Below are positions 54,874-64,000 of a stretch of 64,000 nucleotides of DNA, piece by piece; position 1 is the stretch's first letter, and every line of letters starts with the position of its first letter. Position numbers and translations under genes: made by a program. Source of the DNA: Candidatus Babeliales bacterium (lineage in GTDB: Bacteria > Babelota > Babeliae > Babelales > JACPOV01); contig DATALT010000002.1 in NCBI GenBank assembly GCA_036260945.1, positions 1 to 64,000 on the forward strand. Reading direction: 5' to 3'. Below the pieces are notes generated by a model. The model saw nothing but the letters and a program-made list of their open reading frames with translations, searched no databases and was not told the origin of the DNA.

Positions 54874-55563
54874 ATGGAGATGGCGATGACGTTATTAAAA
54901 AAAATTGGTTACGTGCTTGGTGGCATTGTAACTTTTTTTGCTGTCGGTTATGCGATGCAACTTCCAATAATTCCACTGGGCTTACGTTATATAGTTGCAG
55001 CTCTGCAATTTCTGATTCTTGTTGCTGTTGTTTTAGCGCTTGTTATTTATTCTGCTCGATCAATGTGGCGCTCGCATAGATTTGAGTCTTTTCTTTTGCT
55101 ATTAATGAGTCTTTTTTTTGCGATCGTTTCGCTGCCTACGTATCTTCCACTTATTTATTATTATGCAACGCTTGCAACGGCTCAAGTACATGCAAAAGCG
55201 CCTTCGAATCCGGAAGAATTTGCGGAGCATGGGAGCGAATTCATTTCTTATTTATCTGGTAAAGCTGCGTTTGAGCAAATGGTGGCAAGCAGTGCTCGCA
55301 AACCAGCCGCAATAAAATTATCAGCAAAATGGTGCGGTCCATGCAAAAAATTGAAACCGGTTTATGAAGTGGTGGCCCAAGAGCTTCATGAAAAAATAAC
55401 TTTTGGTGAAGTGGATATTGATTTATTTGATGATAAATCGCTCCTCACCGTTCCTGGAGTGCCCACAATTTTGATGTACAAAAACGGCCAAGAGATTGGG
55501 CGCATTGTTGGTTTCAGAACAGCAGAAGAGCTGACAGCAGAATTTAAAAAATTAGAAATGTAA
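54874..55563 (+). CDS. Membrane-anchored thioredoxin-domain protein
   Basis: Of 229 residues, about 1-110 contain three hydrophobic helices (IGYVLGGIVTFFAVGYAM, YIVAALQFLILVAVVLALVIYS, LLLLMSLFFAIVSL). The thioredoxin domain follows from about residue 125 with the active site KWCGPCKKLKPVYE near 153. VPTILMYKNGQEIGRIVGF includes the cis-proline. It may transfer electrons or disulfides on the outer face of the membrane, depending on topology, which is not certain. GGAG precedes an alternative ATG at 54886. Confidence 0.88.
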   Translation: MEMAMTLLKKIGYVLGGIVTFFAVGYAMQLPIIPLGLRYIVAALQFLILVAVVLALVIYSARSMWRSHRFESFLLLLMSLFFAIVSLPTYLPLIYYYATLATAQVHAKAPSNPEEFAEHGSEFISYLSGKAAFEQMVASSARKPAAIKLSAKWCGPCKKLKPVYEVVAQELHEKITFGEVDIDLFDDKSLLTVPGVPTILMYKNGQEIGRIVGFRTAEELTAEFKKLEM

Positions 55564-55576
55564 ATCAGCTCATACA

Positions 55577-55624
55577 AATAATTAAGTGAGTACGAGCACC
55601 GTACTCACTTAATTATTTTTTATA
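55577..55624. terminator. Bidirectional terminator with 18-bp perfect stem
   Basis: AATAATTAAGTGAGTACG (55577-55594) is the exact reverse complement of 55600-55617, with a five-base loop and T's on the plus strand. It lies between the convergent thioredoxin and aquaporin genes. Confidence 0.9.
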
Positions 55625-55633
55625 GTGAAAAAA

Positions 55634-56251
55634 TTATTCTTCAGTAAAGTAATCGAAAGCATGTGCAGCCAATGCGCCGCCAATGAATGCGCCGCCAAGA
55701 TACATGGCAAGATGATGATATGAAACGTGTACTCCTGAAACGAGACCATAAAGAGCTGCACCAAGTGCAATGGCTGGATTGAAAAGACCACCAGAAATCG
55801 GCCCGCCCAAATAAGCAAGTGCTGGAATAGTGAATCCGATTGCCAGTCCAAAAATATCGTTTCCGCTATACTTTTCAGAAGTTGCAACAAAGAGGATAAC
55901 TAATGCGAGCGCAAATGCTAAAAGTATTTCCACTACAAATGCTTGCATCATAGTTACCTCAGCGCCAGGAGCTGGGATGGTGATGTGTCCATGTAGAAAA
56001 GCAGCAGCAGCAAATGCAGCAAAGCCGCCGGCTATTTGCGCTACCATATATGTTGGTAAATCGTCCCAAGAAAGGCGTCTTCTCATCGCGATAGCAAGAG
56101 AAACCATCGGGTTGTAATGCGCTCCAGAAACAAATGCGCCAATATACACCCAAGCCATTAGCATTGATGCAATAGCAAAAGGATTGTTCGTTAACGCAAT
56201 AGTAAGAATAAAGAAAAACGTACCGAGAAATTCCATAATAAATCTTCTCAC
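55634..56251 (-). CDS. Aquaporin/glyceroporin (MIP family), atypical
   Basis: MIP channels conduct water or small solutes. The 205-residue protein has six membrane segments and both half-helix motifs: the first is SGAHYNPMVSL (NPM instead of NPA) near residue 46, and the second is SGGLFNPAIALG near 162. In the usual second motif NPAR the Arg forms the selectivity filter; here it is Ile. This suggests altered pore chemistry. Family membership is secure from the SGAH and SGG repeats. The permeant is unknown. Confidence 0.9.
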   Translation of the reverse strand: MRRFIMEFLGTFFFILTIALTNNPFAIASMLMAWVYIGAFVSGAHYNPMVSLAIAMRRRLSWDDLPTYMVAQIAGGFAAFAAAAFLHGHITIPAPGAEVTMMQAFVVEILLAFALALVILFVATSEKYSGNDIFGLAIGFTIPALAYLGGPISGGLFNPAIALGAALYGLVSGVHVSYHHLAMYLGGAFIGGALAAHAFDYFTEE

Positions 56252-56327
56252 GCCGACTCCTTGTTTTTTAGAAAAACATTTTAGACAAAAATGAATCTAG
56301 TCTTGGGGGCAACGTCAAGTCAATAAC

Positions 56328-57710
56328 TTATGAAGGCAAGGTAGGGAAAGGATCCTGAAAATCCGGTTGTGCAGATTTGAGTGCAGCATCTTTGATTTTT
56401 TGTTTTAGGGTAGCGATACGCGCTTTCAGATATTCATAAGCTGGGTGATTCGAGCCCAGCGCTTCAATGTTTTGTGCTATGGTGTTGAGTACTTTATAAT
56501 GTAAGTACTCATATTTGGGGGAAATATTATCAAAATTGGTTCGGTGCTCAAAACGATCCAGGCTCTTTTTTATGTACCAATCTCTAAACTCTGCTTCAAG
56601 GGTTTTTATATCTTCAATTGCTGTAGATTCAGCAGCAATTGCTTCTATTTGATTTCTCAGCTCTTTGGCAAGTTCTGCATCTGGGAAAAATGTAAACTGG
56701 TTAATATCGCGGCTATTTTTTTCGGTTGGATTTTCTGATCCAGTCATTACTAAATTGCCACGAATTATTATTTTCTGGTGATTAATGAGCGGATATTTAT
56801 TGGCAAATTTCTCTTTCCCATCAACGTTATATATATAAACAGGAACATCGTTTCGTCTAAGCTTTATCAGAAATTTTTTTGTTTCTGGATTAGCAAGATT
56901 GTGAAAATTAACACATAATACTTTAATATTTTGATGTTTTTGCTCGATCACTGCTTCCATATCTTTTTGATCGATGCCATAAAGATTGATCCATAAATCT
57001 TCATCTTGTGTATTTTCTATCCGTCTTTTGAGTGTGCGCCGAATGTTTGTGTCTAAACTGGTGATTCGTGTTGGTTTTTTTGGGGTCTCAACAAGCGGAG
57101 GCTTGATTGGCGAGCGCGGCAGTTTAGTTGGGGAAAGTACCGCTTGGTCAAATTTTTCGAGCGGAATAGATTTTTTTATTAACGCCTTATGCGAGTTAAA
57201 CGCTGATTCGATAATCTCTTGACTAATGATTCGCATAACAGTTTCTTTATTTCCTGAATAAGCCTGATGGGTTGCGTTTGCTGACCCGTCATAAAGGAAC
57301 TTACCAACAGATCCAGTAGATTTGGTATGCAGTGATTGGCCCAGCTTCGGATTTAAAACAAAAACTTGTATCCCTTTTTTTTGTAAATCACGACCAAGTT
57401 CTATCGATTGCGTTGTGGAATTAATAATTGCCTGAACAGTAGCGCCATTCAAAACAGCTTGTTCTAAAGCTTTAAGATAATCCGTATTTGAGAGGATAAA
57501 CTGATTAATGAAAATAATATCGTTTGGTTGTGCATTCTTGAGATCTGCTATCATTTCTTCAAATCCGTACTGGTCTTCATACCCATACAGCTTAACTTTC
57601 TTTGGGGACTTTTCTTGTTTGGAATCTGGCCCTAGTGCTGCCTCAATCTTTGCTTGAAAACAAAAAAGAAAAAAAGCCGATAACGATAGAATAATAGAAT
57701 ATAACTTCAT
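56328..57710 (-). CDS. Exported phospholipase D-like protein (degenerate HKD motifs)
   Basis: The 460-residue product has a signal peptide (IILSLSAFFLFCFQAKIEA). It has two PLD-type halves: HTKSTGSVGKFLYDGSAN near residue 126 and HQKIIIRGNLVMTGSEN near 308. Both keep His, Lys, Gly-Ser and Asn of the HxKxxxxD...GSxN motif, but the Asp is replaced (V in the first, R/G in the second). PLD enzymes cut phosphodiesters in lipids or nucleic acids; the missing acids leave activity in doubt, although the catalytic His remain. Probably exported. Confidence 0.85.
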   Translation of the reverse strand: MKLYSIILSLSAFFLFCFQAKIEAALGPDSKQEKSPKKVKLYGYEDQYGFEEMIADLKNAQPNDIIFINQFILSNTDYLKALEQAVLNGATVQAIINSTTQSIELGRDLQKKGIQVFVLNPKLGQSLHTKSTGSVGKFLYDGSANATHQAYSGNKETVMRIISQEIIESAFNSHKALIKKSIPLEKFDQAVLSPTKLPRSPIKPPLVETPKKPTRITSLDTNIRRTLKRRIENTQDEDLWINLYGIDQKDMEAVIEQKHQNIKVLCVNFHNLANPETKKFLIKLRRNDVPVYIYNVDGKEKFANKYPLINHQKIIIRGNLVMTGSENPTEKNSRDINQFTFFPDAELAKELRNQIEAIAAESTAIEDIKTLEAEFRDWYIKKSLDRFEHRTNFDNISPKYEYLHYKVLNTIAQNIEALGSNHPAYEYLKARIATLKQKIKDAALKSAQPDFQDPFPTLPS

Positions 57711-57817
57711 ACTGTTTTTTGCCTCAAATAAGATTAATTACTATAATAATTATAGCAATATATTTTCTATTTGACAATTGTGTCAATTTTTATAGCAGGG
57801 TAAAAATAAGGGCTGAA

Positions 57818-59149
57818 TCAAGACGGAAGAAATGAATTAATAAAGCTCAAGCTGCCATTTCGCAATGATCGTTCCTTGGTCGCAAAATCAACCTTATAAA
57901 GGCCAAACTTTTGATCAAAACCGCGATCCCATTCATAGTTATCCATAAGGGTCCAATAAAAATATCCTCGGACATCAAAGCCATCTTTCATAGCTTCGTA
58001 GATTTTTTGGGTATACAATTCTATAAATAGTGCGCGATGCTGGTCTTTTGCATCAGGAATGCCATTTTCGGTTATATAAATTGGTACTCCCAACGATGCC
58101 ATATCGGTAATCGCGTCATAGATGCCATCGGGATACAAAGCATATTCCATATCGGTCATTATTTCGCCGGGCATACAGGTTGGCCCCTTATTTCCAACAA
58201 TTAGGCGTGAATAATAATTGATACCAATAAAATCATAACATCGCGGTGCTCCTGGAAGTTCTGCATAGATATCGACAATTCCAGGAATTTTGTATTCAAA
58301 GATACCTGTTTGAAGAAACTTTTTAGTTTGTTTGTGAGCCGCGCAGAAATTTAAAAACCAAGCGGTAAATCGGCCAAATGGCGACCAATTTGAATAGGCA
58401 TGAGCATGCAATATTTGATGCACAATCCCAATTTGCGTTGAAGCTCCGTTTGGCATTTTCTTCAGCGCTTTGTAGACGCGGCAGTGTGCCGTTAAAAGAT
58501 TTTTGAGTACGGTTCCCGCTGCGTTAAAATTCATTACTTTTCCGGGTGAGTGCATACCAAGAATAAAGCCCATAAAACTGTAAACCGTCGGTTCGTTAAT
58601 CGTATACCAAATTGGCACTTTGGCGCTTAATCTCTTGAACACTAATTTTGAAAATCTGAGGAAATATTCTAAGTTTTGCTCTTTTTGAAACCCGCCAATT
58701 TCATCAAACCACTGTGGGTGAACAAAATGATGCAGCGTGATAGTCGGCACGATGTCTGCAGCAATAAGTGCATCGATATATTGTTCATACCAGTTGAGCA
58801 TTTCTTCATTAAAAACTCCCTGTTCCGGCTCAATGACAGCCCACTCTATAGAAAAACGAACGGCATTGCATCCCAGGTTTTTAATGAGCTGAATATCGTC
58901 CAAAGCGCGATTCCAAAAATCGGCAGCAGATCCACATCGCTGATTTCGGTTTATGGTAGATTTTCCTAATAAACTTTTTTGCTGTTCAAAATGTGACCAA
59001 TTGCTTTTGCCATAAATATCGCCCCCGTTTTGGTAGGCAGAAAGGGCAATGCCTTTGAGAAACGTTTTTGGTAATACAGTCAGTTCAGCGCAAGAGCCTG
59101 CTTTTATGGTACTGAATAGGCAGATAAAAACTACAGAGAGAACGCGCAT
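57818..59149 (-). CDS. Exported glycoside hydrolase family 1 beta-glycosidase
   Basis: GH1 enzymes hydrolyse beta-linked gluco- or galactosides. The 443-residue form from 59149 has a signal peptide (RVLSVVFICLFSTIKAGSCA); the longer frame to 59245 is unlikely. Both catalytic glutamates are present: acid/base in YTINEPTVYS near residue 181 and nucleophile in YITENGIPD near 360. Core GH1 features include GCNAVRFSIEWAVIEPEQGVFN and YFYWTLMDNYEWDRGFDQKFGLY. It may follow the GH18 chitinase in using glycans. Confidence 0.93.
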   Translation of the reverse strand: MRVLSVVFICLFSTIKAGSCAELTVLPKTFLKGIALSAYQNGGDIYGKSNWSHFEQQKSLLGKSTINRNQRCGSAADFWNRALDDIQLIKNLGCNAVRFSIEWAVIEPEQGVFNEEMLNWYEQYIDALIAADIVPTITLHHFVHPQWFDEIGGFQKEQNLEYFLRFSKLVFKRLSAKVPIWYTINEPTVYSFMGFILGMHSPGKVMNFNAAGTVLKNLLTAHCRVYKALKKMPNGASTQIGIVHQILHAHAYSNWSPFGRFTAWFLNFCAAHKQTKKFLQTGIFEYKIPGIVDIYAELPGAPRCYDFIGINYYSRLIVGNKGPTCMPGEIMTDMEYALYPDGIYDAITDMASLGVPIYITENGIPDAKDQHRALFIELYTQKIYEAMKDGFDVRGYFYWTLMDNYEWDRGFDQKFGLYKVDFATKERSLRNGSLSFINSFLPS

Positions 59150-59261
59150 AAAAGAAAAAACTCCACTAAAAATGATCACATTTTTGTTTGTATTTGCAAA
59201 TGAATGATAAAATAAAATTATAGCAGATAGTAAGCGATCGCTCAATTATTATTGAGGATGC

Positions 59262-59291
59262 TTGTTTACTCGATTATCCTTTCTGTATGCT
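59262..59291 (+). promoter_or_regulatory. Possible promoter of ankyrin gene
   Basis: TTGTTT (59262-59267), an 18-base spacer and TATGCT (59286-59291) lie 33 bases upstream of the ATG, with a GGGGGGAG ribosome site between. Confidence 0.5.
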
Positions 59292-59323
59292 AGAGGCAAT
59301 GGAGCAGTTTTCAGGGGGGAGCG

Positions 59324-60889
59324 ATGAAAAAGAGTTTAAATAAATTTCTCATGGTAATTTTTTTGCTGGGCGGTTCGGTAGATGGCGTTGTTGAAATGGA
59401 GCAGGGCCCTGAAGGTACCGGGTGGCAGTTGGTGCAGAGGCCCTATGTGCAAGATGTACCGGCCTATAGTAATTATTACGAGAGCTCTCAGGTGCCTCAA
59501 CCGAATTTCGGGGCAATGGCGCCTACACTGACTCCCCAAGAACAGATAAGAATCAATCAGCAATTTGTAGAAGCTGTGCACAAGAAGGATCCCGCCATCT
59601 TGCAAAAACTTATTGACGAAGCGGTCGCGCGTGGCAGGAGAAATCCTGCAGAATTTGTCAAATTAATGACCCTTCCAGATGCAAGTGGATGGACCCCATT
59701 TATGCATGCGGTAGAAATCGGCGATCCTTCGCGTCTTAATATTTTTATGGATGCGTTTCAAAAAGTATTAGGAAATGACACCGCTTCGCTTCTCAAGATT
59801 GTAAATTATCAGGATGTTCATGGACGAACTGCGCTGCACCTTGCTGCAGAGCGCCGTCAAATTGATGAAGCGCGATTGCTGCTTAAGCGATTCGTGGAAC
59901 TTTTTAAAAACGATAAGAAATCGTTTTTTGAAATACTTAATAATCGTGATCGCCATTTGGGTTGGACTCCATTGATGGCTGCCACTTATGATAGTGCATC
60001 TGAAATAATTGAGGCGATTTTGAAAGCTGCTGCACAAGTGCTGGGTGTAGGTACTGAATATTATAACGATGTTCTTAATGCTCGAGGTTCGTTTGGCAGA
60101 AGCGCTATTCTCTTGAGCATCGCGCCCCGCGATCGCTGGCTTTTATTGCAATACGGAGCTCGAGACGATGTCGAGCCTCAAGACCCATTGACTAAAGATT
60201 TAAAAACCTTGGGATTAAAGTTTTTGCATTATGCGTCTCATGATGGGCACGAGCAAGATATGGAAGAGTTTTTCCAAATGCTTGCTGAAAGGTATCCAGA
60301 GAATTATCAAGCATTTCTGTTTGTATTGACGGCGCGTGATGAAGGCGGCTGGACAGCGCTTATGAACGCTTCGGCTGATGGTAATGCCGAGTATGTTCGG
60401 ATTATTTTAAGCAATGCGCACAAGCTTTTTAAAACTGATACGGCGCGTGTAGCAACACCAGGAAGAGAAGGCGAGCGCCAAGAAGATCCGCTATGGTTTA
60501 GTCTCGTTTTAAATAACGCTGATGTGCATGGTCGCACGTCTTTGCATTTGGCAATCGCCCGGCGCCATTTAGAGACGTTTAAAACGCTTCTTTCTATGGA
60601 AAAAGAGTTTTTAGGAAACGATCGTCGCACCTTCAATCGATTCATAAATCATCGCACCGAACTCAATGGCTTTACGCCATTATTACTTGCAGCATTTCGT
60701 AGTGCAGACGATGAACTTTCTCTTAATATGATAAAAATACTTGTTGAGCGGACTTTGGCTGGAATGGGGCGAGATTCAATCGATTATGAACGTTTTATTA
60801 ATGCGAGAGATTTAGATAGGCAATCATCAGTTGCATATGCTCTTTCGCCGCGCATCAGAGATTATCTAAAAAAGAACGGCGCGCGATAA
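59324..60889 (+). CDS. Exported ankyrin-repeat protein
   Basis: The 521-residue product has a signal peptide (KKSLNKFLMVIFLLGGSVDG) and, from about residue 85, ankyrin repeats such as SGWTPFMHAVEIGD, HGRTALHLAAERRQIDEARLLL, LGWTPLMAATYDSASEIIEAI, GGWTALMNASADGNAEYVRII, HGRTSLHLAIARRHLETFKTLL and NGFTPLLLAAFRS. Ankyrin repeats bind proteins, often host proteins in intracellular bacteria. GGGGGGAG precedes the start. No enzymatic domain is attached. Confidence 0.9.
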   Translation: MKKSLNKFLMVIFLLGGSVDGVVEMEQGPEGTGWQLVQRPYVQDVPAYSNYYESSQVPQPNFGAMAPTLTPQEQIRINQQFVEAVHKKDPAILQKLIDEAVARGRRNPAEFVKLMTLPDASGWTPFMHAVEIGDPSRLNIFMDAFQKVLGNDTASLLKIVNYQDVHGRTALHLAAERRQIDEARLLLKRFVELFKNDKKSFFEILNNRDRHLGWTPLMAATYDSASEIIEAILKAAAQVLGVGTEYYNDVLNARGSFGRSAILLSIAPRDRWLLLQYGARDDVEPQDPLTKDLKTLGLKFLHYASHDGHEQDMEEFFQMLAERYPENYQAFLFVLTARDEGGWTALMNASADGNAEYVRIILSNAHKLFKTDTARVATPGREGERQEDPLWFSLVLNNADVHGRTSLHLAIARRHLETFKTLLSMEKEFLGNDRRTFNRFINHRTELNGFTPLLLAAFRSADDELSLNMIKILVERTLAGMGRDSIDYERFINARDLDRQSSVAYALSPRIRDYLKKNGAR

Positions 60890-60892
60890 TTT

Positions 60893-61555
60893 TTATTTCA
60901 CGCACTCGTATAATTTTTTGAGTGCATCGATTCTGTCGCGGTGAGAAAAAATGGCAGAGGCGATTGCTGCGCTATCTAATCCATTTTTAAAAAGCTCTGG
61001 GAGATTATTTGCATTTAAGCCGCCATCCATGCCGATGCTAAAACTAAGTTTTTGTTGTGTACGTAAAGTAACGAGTTCTTTCAATCGTGAAATGGAGCTT
61101 TGTAAAAATTGTTGCCCAGAAAAACCGGGCTCTACCGACATCAAGAGCACTTCATCGACGAGCGCTATGTAGGGAGCCAATTTTTGCACATCTGTCGATG
61201 GTTTGAGAGCGATGCTTACTCGCCAATGCTTAGTTCTTAAATAATTGATCAAAATTTCGGGAGCGCTAACCGCTTCGATGTGAAAAGAAACGGTGCAATT
61301 TGCAGAAAGGTCAAGGCGGCGAGCAAATGATTCAGGCTCTATTACCATTAGATGGATGAAAAGTGGTTTGCTGGTAGAGCCCAGAATTGCTGCAATAAAA
61401 GGAAATCCCCAAGTAAGATTTGGTACAAAAACACCATCCATCACATCGATATGGAAGCCATCGCAGTGCGGGGCGACTTGATCAATTTCATGCCTCAGAT
61501 TAAGAAGATCTGCGCTTATGAGCGAAGGAAATATTTTTATTTTTGATCGATTCAT
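60893..61555 (-). CDS. rpe: Ribulose-phosphate 3-epimerase
   Basis: Rpe interconverts ribulose-5-P and xylulose-5-P in the pentose phosphate pathway. The start at 61555 follows AGGAG. The 220-residue protein has the family blocks FPSLISADLLNL, FHIDVMDGVFVPNLTWG with metal-binding His and Asp, LFIHLMV, and VLLMSVEPGFSGQQF. GMDGGLNANNLPEL is the last. All catalytic features are kept. It runs convergent to the ankyrin gene with three bases between the stops. Confidence 0.95.
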   Translation of the reverse strand: MNRSKIKIFPSLISADLLNLRHEIDQVAPHCDGFHIDVMDGVFVPNLTWGFPFIAAILGSTSKPLFIHLMVIEPESFARRLDLSANCTVSFHIEAVSAPEILINYLRTKHWRVSIALKPSTDVQKLAPYIALVDEVLLMSVEPGFSGQQFLQSSISRLKELVTLRTQQKLSFSIGMDGGLNANNLPELFKNGLDSAAIASAIFSHRDRIDALKKLYECVK

Positions 61556-61725
61556 CGTGGCTCCTGGCAAAACGTGACTCCTTTTTTGATCGTGCTTATA
61601 CTATGACGATACATGTTATTCTATCCTCAGAAAGCTAGATATTTCAAGTCGTTGATACGTCTATGCACATGAGGTCTGTGTGGCTCACTTTTTTTGTGCT
61701 GTACAGTACTATGCAGGAAGTTATT

Positions 61726-62115
61726 ATGAATTTTAATCTCCGTGTATCTATGGTAAGTTTGATGCACAATAAACTTGATGCAGGAATCGCTTTTTATTCG
61801 ATGTTGGGAATTCCTTTAACCTTTCAAGTTCCGGCAAAATGGGCGGAATTTGATTTGCAGGGCGTAAAGTTATTTCTCTATCAAGTTGATGAGGAGCTTC
61901 CTGATCATTATAGTGGGTTGGTTCTTCACGTTGACGATGTCGCCAAATTTTATGAAGAATTTAAAGAAAAAATTACGTTCGTAACTCCGCCTACCGATCT
62001 TGAGTATGCATATATTGCTCGTATAAAAGACCCGGGCAATAATATTATCGGTTTAGTGCAGCCAACCCCTGAGCGGGTGCGTGCGGCAATGGATCAGGCA
62101 AAAGCAGGTATTTAG
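61726..62115 (+). CDS. VOC-superfamily (glyoxalase/bleomycin resistance fold) protein
   Basis: The ATG at 61726, after AGGAAG, gives 129 residues; an open frame from 61663 is longer but lacks a site. The repeat unit is a beta-alpha-beta-beta-beta pattern: MVSLMHNKLDAGIAFYSMLGIPLTF, WAEFDLQGVKLFLYQ, GLVLHVDDVAKFYEEF, and IKDPGNNIIGLVQP. Metal ligands are not obvious. Members include glyoxalases and resistance proteins; a specific activity cannot be assigned. Confidence 0.8.
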   Translation: MNFNLRVSMVSLMHNKLDAGIAFYSMLGIPLTFQVPAKWAEFDLQGVKLFLYQVDEELPDHYSGLVLHVDDVAKFYEEFKEKITFVTPPTDLEYAYIARIKDPGNNIIGLVQPTPERVRAAMDQAKAGI

Positions 62116-62215
62116 GGCTTCTAAGCGGTACCGGATTCTAGAGCTGTTTGCCCATAGATTTTATCCAAGATATACACCGTTTGTGGTATAAAAGTTGAGT
62201 GCTTTGATGTAAATA

Positions 62216-62243
62216 TTGCAAAGCAAAGGCTTTTAAGTATACT
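62216..62243 (+). promoter_or_regulatory. Likely groESL promoter
   Basis: TTGCAA (62216-62221), a 16-base spacer and TATACT (62238-62243) stand 90 bases upstream of groES. A seven-bp inverted repeat (62200-62206 with 62219-62225) overlaps the -35 box and may be an operator. No CIRCE element was seen. Confidence 0.55.
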
Positions 62244-62245
62244 GG

Positions 62246-62286
62246 AAACAGGGAGTTTTTTTAGATAGAAAGTTCTCCCTGTTTTT
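62246..62286 (+). promoter_or_regulatory. Leader hairpin upstream of groES
   Basis: AAACAGGGAG (62246-62255) pairs with CTCCCTGTTT (62275-62284) around a 19-base loop, and two further T's follow. It lies just after the predicted promoter in the groESL leader, so it may act as an attenuator or temperature-responsive structure. Function unproven. Confidence 0.55.
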
Positions 62287-62332
62287 GAAAGAATTTCTCT
62301 AAAAAATGGCATACATTCTTTAAGGAGGCCTT

Positions 62333-64000
<1,668 letters not shown>

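Noticed and set aside
62150-62332. CIRCE element for HrcA before groES
   Set aside because: I looked for TTAGCACTC-N9-GAGTGCTAA; only GAGTGCTTTG is present without its partner half.

Overview
The window looks like part of a small, host-associated bacterial chromosome. My best guess is Candidatus Dependentiae (TM6/Babeliae). That placement rests on the gene mix and on recollection of such genomes, not on a phylogeny. The supporting mix is: many exported proteins of unknown function (beta-helix, beta-propeller, ankyrin, SET, kinase-like), two deoxynucleoside kinases for salvage, a complete ftsQ-ftsA-ftsZ cluster, Gram-negative-type outer-membrane proteins ending in aromatic residues, and a split ATP synthase operon. 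Coding density is very high. Most gaps are under 200 bases, and the longest plain gap (about 295 bases, 26481-26775) holds only possible hairpins.

Region 1 (1-13,330) is a same-strand array of nine homologous exported right-handed beta-helix proteins. The first is cut by the left edge and carries a long Gly-Thr-Phe-Ser repeat domain. Three central members are mosaic recent duplicates. Region 2 (13,330-22,000) holds ftsZ, ftsA and an ftsQ-like gene (minus strand), an rRNA methyltransferase, alanine racemase, a deoxynucleoside kinase, a GerMN-like protein and a cell-wall amidase-like protein with an altered zinc site. Region 3 (22,000-31,000) holds recD2, two exported proteins, a second deoxynucleoside kinase, and ATP synthase genes c, b-like, b, delta and alpha, followed by tRNA-Arg(TCT). 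Subunits a, beta, gamma and epsilon are not in the window.

Region 4 (31,000-41,900) contains outer-membrane and beta-propeller surface proteins, uracil-DNA glycosylase and a drug-type ABC exporter. Two propeller genes share a near-consensus promoter layout, and one of these promoters is embedded in a 23-bp inverted repeat. Region 5 (41,900-50,600) is a mixed accessory region: VIT-type metal transporter, cysteine-rich small protein, ArfB, SOUL heme-binding protein, DAO-type oxidase, two exported flavodoxin-like proteins, an exported PI3/4-kinase-like protein, MsrA-MsrB, an exported SET-domain protein, a paralogous pair of an unrecognised small family, and an FKBP lipoprotein. Region 6 (50,600-64,000) holds a GH18 chitinase, outer-membrane protein, membrane-anchored thioredoxin, unusual aquaporin, PLD-like protein, GH1 glycosidase, ankyrin protein, ribulose-phosphate epimerase, VOC protein, and groES-groEL (groEL cut by the right edge).

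Taken together, the housekeeping genes are scattered among exported proteins that probably face a eukaryotic host. The most unusual items are the mosaic beta-helix array, the shared C-terminal tails of the propeller proteins, the Na+-type ligand pattern in the ATP synthase c subunit, the exported kinase-like and SET proteins, and the palindromic promoter.
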